Made by a program: the position numbers and the translations under genes. Shown here piece by piece: positions 54,111 to 62,491 of a stretch of DNA of 64,000 nt. The stretch is from Actinobacteria bacterium OV450 (GTDB taxonomy: Bacteria; Actinomycetota; Actinomycetes; Streptomycetales; Streptomycetaceae): positions 98,347 through 162,346 of the forward strand of contig LJCW01000220.1 in assembly GCA_001298555.1 (NCBI GenBank), in the 5' to 3' direction. The stretch's first letter is position 1; the number at the start of each line of letters is the position of its first letter. Under the pieces are notes generated by a model, which saw only the letters and a list, made by a program, of their open reading frames with translations, did no database searches and was not told the origin of the DNA.

Positions 54111-55172
54111 ATGACGCGTGTTCTGGCAGTGAGCAGTGTGTTCCCGCCCCACCGCTATCGCCAGTCCGAGATCGCGGCGGCGCTCGCCCGCTTCCTGCCC
54201 CCGGGGCCCGACACCGCCCTGCTCCACCGGCTGCACGCCGCCGTGGGAGTCGAGACCCGTCACCTCGCGCTCCCGCTGGAGCGCTACGGTCCGTCGAACG
54301 ACTTCGGGACGGCGAACGCCCACTTCGTGGCGACCGCCGAAGAGCTCGGCGCCCGTGCCGTCGACACCGCGCTGACCGCCGCCCGCCTGGAGGCGGCCGA
54401 GATCGACCTGGTCATGTCGACCACGGTGACCGGACTCGCGACGCCCTCGCTGGAAGCCCGTATCGCCACCCGTGCCGGCCTGCGCCCCGACGTCAAACGG
54501 CTGCCGCTCTTCGGCCTCGGGTGCGCGGCGGGCGCCGCCGGACTCGGCCACCTCCACGACCATCTGGCGGGCCATCCGGACCACGCGGCCCTGCTGCTGT
54601 CCACCGAGCTCTGCTCCCTCACCCTCCAGCCCTCGGACACCTCGACGGCGAACCTGGTCGCCGGTGCCCTGTTCGGCGACGGAGCCGGGGCCCTGCTCGC
54701 CGTCGGCCGCGGCCATCCGCTGCACGGCACCCGGCCGGGTCCGTCGGTGGTGGCCGCGCGCAGCCGCCTCTACCCCGGCACCGGGGGACTCCTCGGCTGG
54801 GACATCGGCCACTGGGGGTTCCGGATGGTGCTGGGCCGTGAACTGCCCGCCCTGGTCCGGCTGCACGTGGCCGAGGAGGTCGAGAGTTTCCTCGCCCGGC
54901 ACGACCTCAAGCCGCCGGACGTCGACCGGTGGATCGTCCACCCCGGCGGGCCGAAGGTCCTCGACGCGCTGGCGGACGCGCTTTCCCTGCCCGACTCCGC
55001 CTTCGCGGCGAGCCGTCGCTCGCTCGCGGAGGCGGGCAACCTCTCCTCGGCGTCCGTCCTGCACATCCTGAACACGATGCAGGCCGCCGGGCCGCCCGCC
55101 CCCGGATCCGTCGGGCTGATGATCGCCTTCGGACCGGGCTTCGCCTCCGAACTCGTCCTCCTGCGCTGGTGA
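54111..55172 (+). CDS. Type III polyketide synthase (SrsA-like)
   Basis: 353 residues, chalcone-synthase fold. Catalytic triad C138 (LFGLGCAAGAAG), H277 (VHPGGPK) and N310 (GNLSSASV). It begins VLAVSSVFPPHRYRQSEI, as in bacterial alkylresorcinol synthases. Such enzymes extend an acyl starter with malonyl and methylmalonyl units and cyclise it to alkylresorcinols or pyrones. The three-gene order with an ICMT-like methyltransferase and an FAD hydroxylase matches S. griseus srsABC. ATG 54111 is chosen; TATGTT at 54099-54104 would put the transcript start at that ATG (leaderless). Confidence 0.9.
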   Translation: MTRVLAVSSVFPPHRYRQSEIAAALARFLPPGPDTALLHRLHAAVGVETRHLALPLERYGPSNDFGTANAHFVATAEELGARAVDTALTAARLEAAEIDLVMSTTVTGLATPSLEARIATRAGLRPDVKRLPLFGLGCAAGAAGLGHLHDHLAGHPDHAALLLSTELCSLTLQPSDTSTANLVAGALFGDGAGALLAVGRGHPLHGTRPGPSVVAARSRLYPGTGGLLGWDIGHWGFRMVLGRELPALVRLHVAEEVESFLARHDLKPPDVDRWIVHPGGPKVLDALADALSLPDSAFAASRRSLAEAGNLSSASVLHILNTMQAAGPPAPGSVGLMIAFGPGFASELVLLRW

Positions 55173-55176
55173 CCCC

Positions 55177-55761
55177 ATGTCGATGAACCCGATGGACCAG
55201 ATGAACCCGACGGACCTGTACCTGCTGCTCATCGGCCTCGTCGTGGCCGAGCGGCTCGCCGAACTCGCGATCGCCCGCCGCAACACCCGGTGGAGCCTGT
55301 CCCGCGGCGCCGTCGAGTACGGCCGCGGCCACTACCCGGCGATGGTCGCCCTGCACACCGCGCTGCTCCTGGGCTGCATCCTGGAACCCCTCGTCGCCGA
55401 CCGCCCGTTCCTGCCCGTCCCGGGCCGGATCGCACTCGCCCTCGTACTGGCCGCGCAGACCCTGCGCTGGTGGTGCATCGCCACTCTCGGCGCGCGCTGG
55501 AACACCCGCGTCCTGGTCGTCCCGGGGCTGCCGCTCGTGGCGGCGGGGCCGTACCGCCTGCTGCGCCACCCGAACTACGTCGCGGTCGCGGTGGAAGGCG
55601 CGGCGCTGCCCATGGTGCACACCGCCTGGGTGACCGCGGCCGGCTTCACCGTGCTCAACCTCCTGCTGCTGGCCGTACGCATCCGTTGCGAGGAGGACGC
55701 GCTGGCGCATGCCGCGCCGGTCTACCGCAGCCCCGTACCGGCGGAGGGCGGGGCCCGGTGA
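55177..55761 (+). CDS. Isoprenylcysteine carboxyl methyltransferase-family O-methyltransferase (SrsB-like)
   Basis: 194 residues, integral membrane, with about five helices. ICMT signature GPYRLLRHPNYVAVAVEGAALP and a C-terminal RIRCEEDAL that binds S-adenosylmethionine. In the srs pathway a protein of this family methylates alkylresorcinols, which suits its position between PKS and hydroxylase genes. Starts 4 bases after the PKS stop, and its stop overlaps the next start (GTGA): tight operon. Confidence 0.86.
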   Translation: MSMNPMDQMNPTDLYLLLIGLVVAERLAELAIARRNTRWSLSRGAVEYGRGHYPAMVALHTALLLGCILEPLVADRPFLPVPGRIALALVLAAQTLRWWCIATLGARWNTRVLVVPGLPLVAAGPYRLLRHPNYVAVAVEGAALPMVHTAWVTAAGFTVLNLLLLAVRIRCEEDALAHAAPVYRSPVPAEGGAR

Positions 55762-56783
55762 TCGACCTGCTCGTCGCGGGTGGCGGCCCGGCCGGGCTGG
55801 CCACGGCCATCCACGGGGCGCTGGCCGGAATGGAGGTCGTGGTGCTGGAGCCGCGCCCCACCCCGATCGACAAGGCGTGCGGCGAGGGCCTGATGCCGGG
55901 CGCGGTCCGCCGTCTCGGGGACCTGGGCGTGTCCGTTCCGGGCCGGCCGTTCCACGGGATCCGCTACCTGGACGGAGTGAGCGGCCTGCACGCGGAGGGG
56001 CGGTTCCGGGCCGGGCCCGGTCTCGGCACCCGCCGGACCGTCCTCCAGGCCGCACTGGCCGAACGGGCCGAGCGGCTGGGCGTACGGGTGCTCGCGCGGC
56101 GCGTCGGCGAGGTCCGCCAGGACGAGGACCGCGTCGGCGCGGCCGGCCTGACGGCCCGCCACCTCGTGGCGGCGGACGGCCTCCACTCCCCCGTCCGGCG
56201 CGGCCTGGGCCTGGCGGCGCCGCCCGCTCCGGGCCGCACGCCCCGTTACGGGCTGCGCCGGCACTACGCGGTGGAGCCCTGGAGCGACCTGGTCGAGGTC
56301 CACTGGTCGGAGCGGTGCGAGGCCTACGTGACCCCGCTGGGGCCCGACCGGGTCGGCGTGGCGGTCCTCACCACCGAGCGCGCCCCCTTCGACGTACAGC
56401 TGGCCCGGTTCCCGCTGCTGTGCTCCCGGCTGGCCGGAAACGCCGGTTCGCCGGTGCGCGGCGCCGGACCGCTGCGCCAGCGGGCCCGCGTACGGGTCGC
56501 GGGGCGGGTGCTGTTCGTCGGGGACGCGGCGGGGTACGTGGACGCGCTGACCGGCGAGGGGCTGACCCTGGCCGTGACCGCCGCGGGCGAACTCGTGCGC
56601 TGCGTAGGGGAGGGCCGGCCGCAGGCGTACGAGCGGGCCTGGAGGAAGCTGTCGCGCAGCTACCGCACCCTGACCTCGTCCCTGCTCTGGGCCCGCCAAC
56701 AGCCCCGGCTCGCGGGGCGGATCGTCCCGTTGGCGGCGCGGCTGCCCCGGGTCTTCACCCACGGGGTCAACCTGCTGGCCTAG
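55758..56783 (+). CDS. FAD-dependent hydroxylase/oxidoreductase (SrsC-like)
   Basis: 341 residues. Dinucleotide fold IDLLVAGGGPAGLATAIHGALAGMEVVVLEPR, DKACGEGLMPGAV (geranylgeranyl-reductase/PHBH-like), and the FAD motif VLFVGDAAGYVDALTGEGL. In srsABC the third enzyme hydroxylates the methylated resorcinol to give a quinone; this is the likely role. Alternatively a GGR-like reductase, given the DKxCGEGL pattern. GTG 55758 start overlaps the methyltransferase stop. Confidence 0.85.
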   Translation: MIDLLVAGGGPAGLATAIHGALAGMEVVVLEPRPTPIDKACGEGLMPGAVRRLGDLGVSVPGRPFHGIRYLDGVSGLHAEGRFRAGPGLGTRRTVLQAALAERAERLGVRVLARRVGEVRQDEDRVGAAGLTARHLVAADGLHSPVRRGLGLAAPPAPGRTPRYGLRRHYAVEPWSDLVEVHWSERCEAYVTPLGPDRVGVAVLTTERAPFDVQLARFPLLCSRLAGNAGSPVRGAGPLRQRARVRVAGRVLFVGDAAGYVDALTGEGLTLAVTAAGELVRCVGEGRPQAYERAWRKLSRSYRTLTSSLLWARQQPRLAGRIVPLAARLPRVFTHGVNLLA

Positions 56784-56787
56784 GCCC

Positions 56788-56860
56788 GGCCTGGGCCCTG
56801 TCGTCAAACTCCCGTCGTCGCCCGGAGGGCAGACGGCAGTTCGACGACGGGGCCCAGGCC
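56788..56860. repeat. Inverted-repeat element, MITE/REP-like or terminator
   Basis: Arms of 23 bases (56788-56810 and 56838-56860) match at 21 positions around a 27-base centre that is itself partly self-complementary. They start GGCCTGGGCCCTGTCGTCAA. The length and near-perfect arms are more than a terminator needs. It lies 5 bases after the FAD hydroxylase stop. Confidence 0.6.
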
Positions 56861-56927
56861 CCTGCGGATCACGCCGGGCATGCCATGGGGGCGGGACCGG
56901 CGCACCGGTCCCGCCCCCGTCGCGCGG

Positions 56928-57356
56928 TCAGCCGTCGGCGCCCGCCCGGGCCTGCGGCGACCGGTTCACGAGGGCCAGGCCGGCCAGCACCGCGGCGGCC
57001 GCGGCGCACAGCACCGCCGTCGCACCCGCCCAGGCCAGGGAGGCGCTCACCGCCCCCTCCAGCGGGTCGAACCCCGCGGCTGCGCCGATCACGTGCAGGG
57101 TCACCACGGCGCCCGCCGCCCCCCCCCCCGCCCGCCACGCCCCGGCCGTGTCGCGCACCGCGAGGAGCGCACCGAGTCCCAGGCACAGCACGGCGGCCGG
57201 CAGCGGGAGGAAGGCGACCGGGGTCCGGGACGGCAGGTGCGCCACGTCAGCCGGCAGGTGCAGGACGCCGCAGACCAGGAGGGCCGCGACGACCGGCGGG
57301 CGCAGGACGGTCCGCAGCGCTCCGGCGCGGGCGGCGGGGGCCGGGTTGCCGTTCAC
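56928..57356 (-). CDS. Small integral membrane protein of unknown function
   Basis: 142 residues. Four hydrophobic stretches (VVAALLVCGVLHLPADVAHL, VAFLPLPAAVLCLGLGALLAV, GAVVTLHVIGAAAGF, ATAVLCAAAAAVLAGLALV). No family recognised. GTG 57356 overlaps the stop of the upstream gene (GTGA), so the two are translated together. A run of ten C at about 57120 lies inside the gene; the frame is intact across it. Confidence 0.65.
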   Translation of the reverse strand: MNGNPAPAARAGALRTVLRPPVVAALLVCGVLHLPADVAHLPSRTPVAFLPLPAAVLCLGLGALLAVRDTAGAWRAGGGAAGAVVTLHVIGAAAGFDPLEGAVSASLAWAGATAVLCAAAAAVLAGLALVNRSPQARAGADG

Positions 57357-57841
57357 GGTGCGGCGGCCCCGGTCCGAGGACCGGTACGGCTCGTCGTACG
57401 GCTCGTCGTGGGGCGGCTCCCCGCGCGCGGCCCGGGCGGGTGCGGCCGGTTCGGCCGGCTGGACCCGGTCGGACCTGCGGACCGGGCGGTCCCGGCGGGC
57501 GGGGCGGTGTGCGCGGGTGCCACGGGCGGGGCGGTCCGCCCTGGGGCTGCGGGGCCGCCGTCCTCCTCGGTTCCGAAGATGCCGGCCGGCAGGGCGACGT
57601 CTCGGACCGGGCGTCCGACGACGGCCGCCCTGAGCGCCCGGTGGCGGCGGTCGGGACCCTGGCCTTCGTCCTCGAGGAGGTTCACCGGTGCGGCGACCTC
57701 CTCGACCGGTGGGCAGGCGCCGGCCGTCTCCAGCAGGGTGCGTATCGGTTCGGTGCTCGTCGGGGTCGGCGCGTCGGTGGTGCCGGGGAGCCCGCGGGGA
57801 CCGTCGTCCTGTGTCGCCGCGGGCGTGGTGGGGTCGTTCAT
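57353..57841 (-). CDS. Hypothetical cytoplasmic protein paired with the membrane protein
   Basis: 162 residues, not recognised. The first ~90 residues look folded (TSTEPIRTLLETAGACPPVEEVAAPVNLLEDEGQGPDRRHRALRAAVVGRPVRDVALPAGIFG). The rest is a Pro/Thr/Arg-rich tail likely to be disordered. GGAG 6 bases before ATG 57841. It is coupled to the downstream four-helix protein, suggesting a soluble/membrane pair. Confidence 0.6.
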   Translation of the reverse strand: MNDPTTPAATQDDGPRGLPGTTDAPTPTSTEPIRTLLETAGACPPVEEVAAPVNLLEDEGQGPDRRHRALRAAVVGRPVRDVALPAGIFGTEEDGGPAAPGRTAPPVAPAHTAPPAGTARSAGPTGSSRPNRPHPPGPRAGSRPTTSRTTSRTGPRTGAAAP

Positions 57842-58080
57842 GGAAAGCTCCGTTCGCCGACGCGCGGGTCTGCACGTCGCGCGCCGGTCAACGTGCGTCA
57901 TGGGAAGCGCCCGCTCGGTCACATTCAGCGGCACCCCGCTCCGCTACGCCATACGGGGCGGGCAAACGGGGGAGCCGCCCTCCTCGCCCGGCCTCTGCGG
58001 GCCACGGTTCGAGATGCGCCGGCGCGGCGCTGCTGGTTCGCTGGATCCGCTCTCCTTACCCCCACACCCGAGGAGTGATC

Positions 58081-58266
58081 ATGAGCGCAGGCGAATCCCA
58101 CGGCCGGGTCCGGCAATTGCGCGAGAAGGCGCAGGAGCTGAACAACGCCGCCGAACGCTCCAGCGATCCGGAAGAGCGCCGGAGGCTCCAGGACAAGGCC
58201 CGTCGGCTCCAGGAGCAGAGCGAACAGGAAGGCAAGATCGACGACCGGGGCATGGATCCCATGTAG
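58081..58266 (+). CDS. Small coiled-coil protein (DUF6381-like)
   Basis: 61 residues, very hydrophilic and helical: GRVRQLREKAQELNNAAER, then EERRRLQDKARRLQEQSEQEG with heptad-like spacing. I recall similar ~60-residue Streptomyces proteins named DUF6381; function unknown. GAGGAG lies 5 bases before ATG 58081, a strong ribosome site. Codon bias is typical of the chromosome. Confidence 0.78.
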   Translation: MSAGESHGRVRQLREKAQELNNAAERSSDPEERRRLQDKARRLQEQSEQEGKIDDRGMDPM

Positions 58267-58382
58267 CCGCGCGCCGGTCCACCCATCGGCCGGTCGCCAC
58301 GGGGCACCGGCCGATGCCGTACGTCACACGACGTCGGACGACGTCGCGTCAGCAGTTTCGCGGACAGGTCTGGGGACGGTGC

Positions 58383-58892
58383 ATGAAGGCTACGGAGGTA
58401 CTGGCCGATGCGTACGGGCGCATCCGCGAGGTCGTGCACGAGACGGTCGAGGGGCTCTCGGCCGAGGAGTTGAACGCACGCCCGGACCCGGGGGCGAACT
58501 CGATCGCGTGGCTGGTGTGGCACCTGACCCGGGTGCAGGACGACCACATCGCGGACGCCTCGGGGCTGGAGCAGGTCTGGACGGCCCAGGGGTGGTTCGA
58601 CCGGTTCGGCCTGCCCCTGCCCGCGGCGGCCACCGGGTACGGGCACACGGCCCAGCAGGTCGGGAAGGTCGAGGTCGCGTCGGACGATCTGCTGCTCGGC
58701 TACTTCGACGCCGTCCACGAGCAGAGCGCCGGCTTCATCCGGGGACTCACCGCCGCCGATCTGGGGCGGGTGGTCGACGCGGCCTGGGACCCGCCGGTCA
58801 CCCTGGGGGTGCGGCTGGTCAGCGTGCTCTCCGACGACCTCCAGCACGCCGGTCAGGCCGCGTACGTACGCGGGGTACTGCGACGCCGGTAG
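58383..58892 (+). CDS. DinB-superfamily (DUF664) protein, possible mycothiol-dependent enzyme
   Basis: 169 residues, four-helix DinB fold. Candidate metal ligands are H in WLVWHLTRVQDDH and in LSDDLQHAGQAAYVRG. The SAEELNARPDPGANSIAWLVWH start is typical of DUF664/mycothiol transferases in actinobacteria. These use mycothiol to handle electrophiles; substrate here unknown. ATG 58383 begins the fold. Confidence 0.82.
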   Translation: MKATEVLADAYGRIREVVHETVEGLSAEELNARPDPGANSIAWLVWHLTRVQDDHIADASGLEQVWTAQGWFDRFGLPLPAAATGYGHTAQQVGKVEVASDDLLLGYFDAVHEQSAGFIRGLTAADLGRVVDAAWDPPVTLGVRLVSVLSDDLQHAGQAAYVRGVLRRR

Positions 58893-58934
58893 CGGCCCGC
58901 GGGGTGCGACAGAGCGACGGAAGGCGGCCCCACC

Positions 58935-60548
58935 ATGTCCCGTGCCCGTCCCGCACGACGGCCGGCCGCCGTGTGGTGCGCCCTGGCTCTGCTCCTGACC
59001 GCCGTCGCGGCCGGCCCGGCATCCGCAGCGGCGGACGCGCCCGCCGCGGACCGGCCCGTGGTGGAAACCGACCGGGGGCCGGTACGCGGCACGACGCACG
59101 GCACGTACCGCACCTTCGAGGGCATCCCGTACGCCGCGCCGCCGACCGGTCCGCTGCGCTGGCGGCTTCCGCAGCCCGCCGCGCGCTGGACGGCCGTCCG
59201 CGACGCCGGGGCTCCGGGGGCGCGCTGCGTGCAGCTCCCGCCGATCGGGCCCGGCGGACCGGGCGGTTCCGAGGACTGCCTGTACCTCAACGTCACCACG
59301 CCGGCAGGCAGCGGCACGGGGCGGCCCGTCATGGTCTGGTTCCACGGCGGCGGCTTCGTCAACGGGGCCGGTGACCTGTACCGGCCGGAGCGGCTGGCCG
59401 TCCGGGGCGACGCCGTCGTCGTCACCGTCAACTACCGGCTCGGGATCTTCGGCCTGTTCGGGCACCCGGCCCTCGGCGGAGCCCCCGACTTCGCCCTCGC
59501 CGACCAGCAGGCGGCCCTGCGCTGGGTGCGGTCCAACGCCGCGCGCTTCGGCGGCGACCCGTCCGCCGTGACCCTGTTCGGCGAGTCGGCGGGCGGCCTG
59601 AGCGTCTGCGCGCACCTGACCTCACCGGCCTCGGGCGGCCTGTTCCGGCGGGCGATCCTGCAGAGCGGTTCCTGCTCGACCACCATGCCGCCCCGCTCGC
59701 TGCTGCCCACGATGGCCCGGTACGAGCCCTTCGTGTCCGAGCGGCGCACCGTCGCGGACGGGGTCGCGACGGCGGCCGGGCTCGGCTGCGACCGGCCGGA
59801 GCCGGGCGCCGTGCTGGACTGCCTGCGCGGGAAGGACGCGGCGACGCTGGCGACCCCGGAGCTGATGCAGCGGTTCTCGCTCGTCTCCTACGGCAACGCG
59901 CTGCTGCTCGAGGAACCCCGGCGGGCCCTGCAGGGCGGCCGCTTCCACCGGGTGCCGGTGATCGAGGGCGTCAACCGGGACGAGATGCGGATCTTCCTCG
60001 GGCAGGGCCTGGCCGCGTTCCCCGTGCCCGACGAGGCCGCGTACCGGGCCCGGGTGAAGCGGTCGTTCGGCGCGGCGGCCGTCCCGGCCGTCACGTCCCG
60101 GTACCCGGTGGCGGCGTACCCGACGCCGGCGCTGGCCTGGGCCGCCGTACTGTCCGACACCTCGTTCATCTGCCCGGCGCTGCGGGACGGCCGTGCGCTG
60201 GCCCGGTACGTGCCGGTCCACGCATACCGGTTCAGCGACCGGGACGCGCCGAACTTCACCGGCCTGCCGGAGGTGGCGGGCTTTCCGTACGGGGCCTCGC
60301 ACGGCTTCGAACTGCCTTACCTGTTCACCATGGACGCGGCCCTGACCGCGCCGCAGCGGGCCCTGTCGGAACGGATGACCGGCCACTGGACGGCGTTCGC
60401 CCGAACCGGCGGGCTCCCCGCCGGATGGCCCGCGTTCGGCTCCGCCGGTTCCGTGCTCTCCTTCGCGCCCGGGGCGGACGGGACGCACGTGGTGGACGGC
60501 CCGACGGAGCACCACTGCGCGTTCTGGGACGCGCAAGACACCCCCTAG
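58935..60548 (+). CDS. Secreted type B carboxylesterase
   Basis: 537 residues. Signal peptide (twin-Arg ARRPAAVWCALALLLTAVAAGPASA), then the cholinesterase/lipase fold: FEGIPYAAPPTGPLRW, EDCLYLNVTTP, the oxyanion hole WFHGGGFVNGAG, nucleophile GE-S218-AGG and the histidine in ASHGFELPYLF. Hydrolyses carboxyl esters outside the cell. Same strand as the DinB gene but with its own 42-base spacing. Ends 12 bases before the convergent lipoprotein gene. Confidence 0.9.
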   Translation: MSRARPARRPAAVWCALALLLTAVAAGPASAAADAPAADRPVVETDRGPVRGTTHGTYRTFEGIPYAAPPTGPLRWRLPQPAARWTAVRDAGAPGARCVQLPPIGPGGPGGSEDCLYLNVTTPAGSGTGRPVMVWFHGGGFVNGAGDLYRPERLAVRGDAVVVTVNYRLGIFGLFGHPALGGAPDFALADQQAALRWVRSNAARFGGDPSAVTLFGESAGGLSVCAHLTSPASGGLFRRAILQSGSCSTTMPPRSLLPTMARYEPFVSERRTVADGVATAAGLGCDRPEPGAVLDCLRGKDAATLATPELMQRFSLVSYGNALLLEEPRRALQGGRFHRVPVIEGVNRDEMRIFLGQGLAAFPVPDEAAYRARVKRSFGAAAVPAVTSRYPVAAYPTPALAWAAVLSDTSFICPALRDGRALARYVPVHAYRFSDRDAPNFTGLPEVAGFPYGASHGFELPYLFTMDAALTAPQRALSERMTGHWTAFARTGGLPAGWPAFGSAGSVLSFAPGADGTHVVDGPTEHHCAFWDAQDTP

Positions 60549-60560
60549 CGAGGTGTGTCG

Positions 60561-61289
60561 TCACCAGGACGCGGTCGCGACCACGCCGCCCTCCTGGGTC
60601 CGGACCGACACCGTGCCCCGGTCGCCGTACACCTGCTGGCGCCAGGACACGAACATCTGCGCCACCCGGCGGGCGTCCTCCCCGAGGCCCTTGCCGACGG
60701 ACCGGGTCGTGAAGGTCAGGAGCGCCTCGCCGGCGTCCCGCCCCTTGCGGACCCGGGCCTCCTGGACGGGCTGCTCGGGCATCAGGTTGTCCGAGCGGTC
60801 CCGGTGGCGGGCGTAATAGGCGTTGAAGTCCCGGGTCATGTCGAACCACCCGGCACCCCCGCAGGGACCCGCCCCATTGGTGATGTCCCCGTCGGTCGGC
60901 GGATTCGGAGCCCCGGTCTCCTGATCGGTCGGCGGACCGGCGTAACCGCCCGTCTCCTGATCGGTCGGCGGACCGGCGTAACCGCCCGTCTCCTGATCCG
61001 TCGGCGGACCGGCATAACCGCCCGTCTCCTGATCCGTCGGCGGACCGGCATAACCGCCCGTCTCCTGATCCGTCGGCGGACCGGCATAGCCGCCGCCCTG
61101 TTCCTCCGTCGGCGGGTCGGGTACGCCCGTACCGCCGCCCGTCGTCCGGTCGAGCCCGCAGGTCTCCTGCACCGGCGCGGGCGGCGCGGCTGCCTCCCCC
61201 GCATGGCGCGTGCCGCACGCCGCGAGCACGGCGCACAGGAGCCCCGCCACCGCCACTCGTCCCGCCACGGCCACCGTTGTCCTCGTCAT
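60561..61289 (-). CDS. Repeat-containing lipoprotein of unknown function
   Basis: 242 residues. Lipobox AVLAACG (lipidated Cys about 25), then a region of five 12-residue repeats (GGYAGPPTDQET). A ~95-residue C-terminal domain follows (WFDMTRDFNAYYARHRDRSDNLM..., RVAQMFVSWRQQVYGDRGTVSVRTQEGG). The repeats look like a flexible spacer lifting the domain off the membrane. Function unknown. The gene is encoded on the minus strand with ATG 61289. Confidence 0.78.
   Translation of the reverse strand: MTRTTVAVAGRVAVAGLLCAVLAACGTRHAGEAAAPPAPVQETCGLDRTTGGGTGVPDPPTEEQGGGYAGPPTDQETGGYAGPPTDQETGGYAGPPTDQETGGYAGPPTDQETGGYAGPPTDQETGAPNPPTDGDITNGAGPCGGAGWFDMTRDFNAYYARHRDRSDNLMPEQPVQEARVRKGRDAGEALLTFTTRSVGKGLGEDARRVAQMFVSWRQQVYGDRGTVSVRTQEGGVVATASW
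60916..61095 (-). repeat. 36-bp tandem repeat, five copies, in lipoprotein gene
   Basis: Exact 36-base period at 60916, 60952, 60988, 61024 and 61060. Units differ by one or two bases (CGGTCGG/CCGTCGG, GCGTAA/GCATAA). Each encodes GGYAGPPTDQET. In-frame unit number could vary between strains. Confidence 0.95.
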
Positions 61290-61370
61290 GGTCGTCCCCC
61301 CTCGCCCATGGAGAGGGGATCACGGGGCCCGCGGTTCCACACCGGGGAGGGTGGCGGTTACGGTGCCGCC

Positions 61371-61928
61371 ATGACCAGCTCGGCACGGCGCCCCCTCCCC
61401 TCTCTCCCCCTCCTGTACCTCGACGTCGACGGACCGCTCATCCCGTTCGGGGCCTCGTCCGACGAACTGCCGGACGGCTATCCGACGTACGGGGCGCGGC
61501 CGGACGCGAACCCGCTGCTCGCCAGGCTGGATCCCGCCCTCGGCCCCCGTCTGCTGGCGCTGCCGTGCGAACTGGTGTGGGCCACGACCTGGATGGCCGA
61601 CGCGAACGCGTGGGTGGCCCCGCGGATCGGACTGCCCGAGCTGCCGGTGATGACCTGGCCGGAGCCGTCCGAGGACGACGGACCGGAGCTGGTGCACTGG
61701 AAGACCCGCACCCTCGTCGACCACGCCGCGGGCCGGCCGTTCGTCTGGGTCGACGACGAGATCACCGCCGCCGACCGGAACTGGGTGGCCGCGCACCACC
61801 CGGGACGGGCGCTGCTCCACCGCGTGGACCCCCGCTTCGGCCTCGTGCCCGCGGACTTCGCGACGGTGGCCGCCTGGCTGAGCGGGCCCCGACCGCGGCA
61901 CGTCCGTCCCCCGCAGGCCCCGGCGTGA
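61371..61928 (+). CDS. HAD-like hydrolase domain protein
   Basis: 185 residues. The N-terminal LYLDVDGPLIPFG holds the HAD nucleophile motif DxDG. ELVWATTWMADAN and FVWVDDEITAADRNW match motifs II and IV-like regions of the HAD group found in RNA-repair 'Swiss Army Knife' proteins. Probably a phosphatase or phosphoesterase. Short for a HAD with no cap domain. Stop overlaps the next gene (GTGA). Confidence 0.8.
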   Translation: MTSSARRPLPSLPLLYLDVDGPLIPFGASSDELPDGYPTYGARPDANPLLARLDPALGPRLLALPCELVWATTWMADANAWVAPRIGLPELPVMTWPEPSEDDGPELVHWKTRTLVDHAAGRPFVWVDDEITAADRNWVAAHHPGRALLHRVDPRFGLVPADFATVAAWLSGPRPRHVRPPQAPA

Positions 61929-62491
61929 AGCCGGTCCGCACCCTGCCTGCGCCGTTCACGTGGTACCGCACGAACACCCGCGTCTTCCGCTGGGCGGCCC
62001 GGGCCGATGGGCGCTGGTGGGTGCTCCGGCTCAACGACTTCCCCGAGCATCCGCTCCACACGCTGTTCGTCGACGCCCGGGTCGTCCACGACCTCGACGA
62101 CGCCCCGGCCGCCTGGCGGCTGTGGCCCGGCGACGGCGCCGCACTCCCCGCCCTCTCCGCGCCGGAACGCGCAGAGGTGCTCGGCCTCATGACCGGCCTC
62201 GGTCCCTACGGCGCCGAGGCCGGCACCCCCTGCACCGGCGACTGGTGCACCTGCGACCTCCTCACCGACGCCTACGCGGCCCGACTCGGCGATGAGGACC
62301 CGTCCGGCTTCCAGTCCCGGGCGAGGAGCCCGAGCAGCACCTCGTCGAGGAACTCGCCCATGACCCAGGCCGAGGAGCGCAGTACGCCCTCGCGGACGAA
62401 GCCGTTGCGCTCGGCGGAGCGCAGCATGGCCTCGTTGTCCGACAGCGTCTCGATCTGCAGCCGTTGCAGGCCGCGCACGACGAAACCGTAG
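61925..62491 (+). CDS. Hypothetical protein coupled to the HAD gene
   Basis: 188 residues from GTG 61925. The first ~120 residues look like a real globular domain (FTWYRTNTRVFRWAARADGRWWVLRLNDFPEHPLHTLFVD, CTGDWCTCDLL). The last ~70 are Ser/Arg-rich and lie entirely antisense to the GNAT gene, so the natural end may be nearer 62275 and the tail may be read-through. Family not recognised. Translation coupled to the HAD gene. Confidence 0.62.
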   Translation: MKPVRTLPAPFTWYRTNTRVFRWAARADGRWWVLRLNDFPEHPLHTLFVDARVVHDLDDAPAAWRLWPGDGAALPALSAPERAEVLGLMTGLGPYGAEAGTPCTGDWCTCDLLTDAYAARLGDEDPSGFQSRARSPSSTSSRNSPMTQAEERSTPSRTKPLRSAERSMASLSDSVSICSRCRPRTTKP

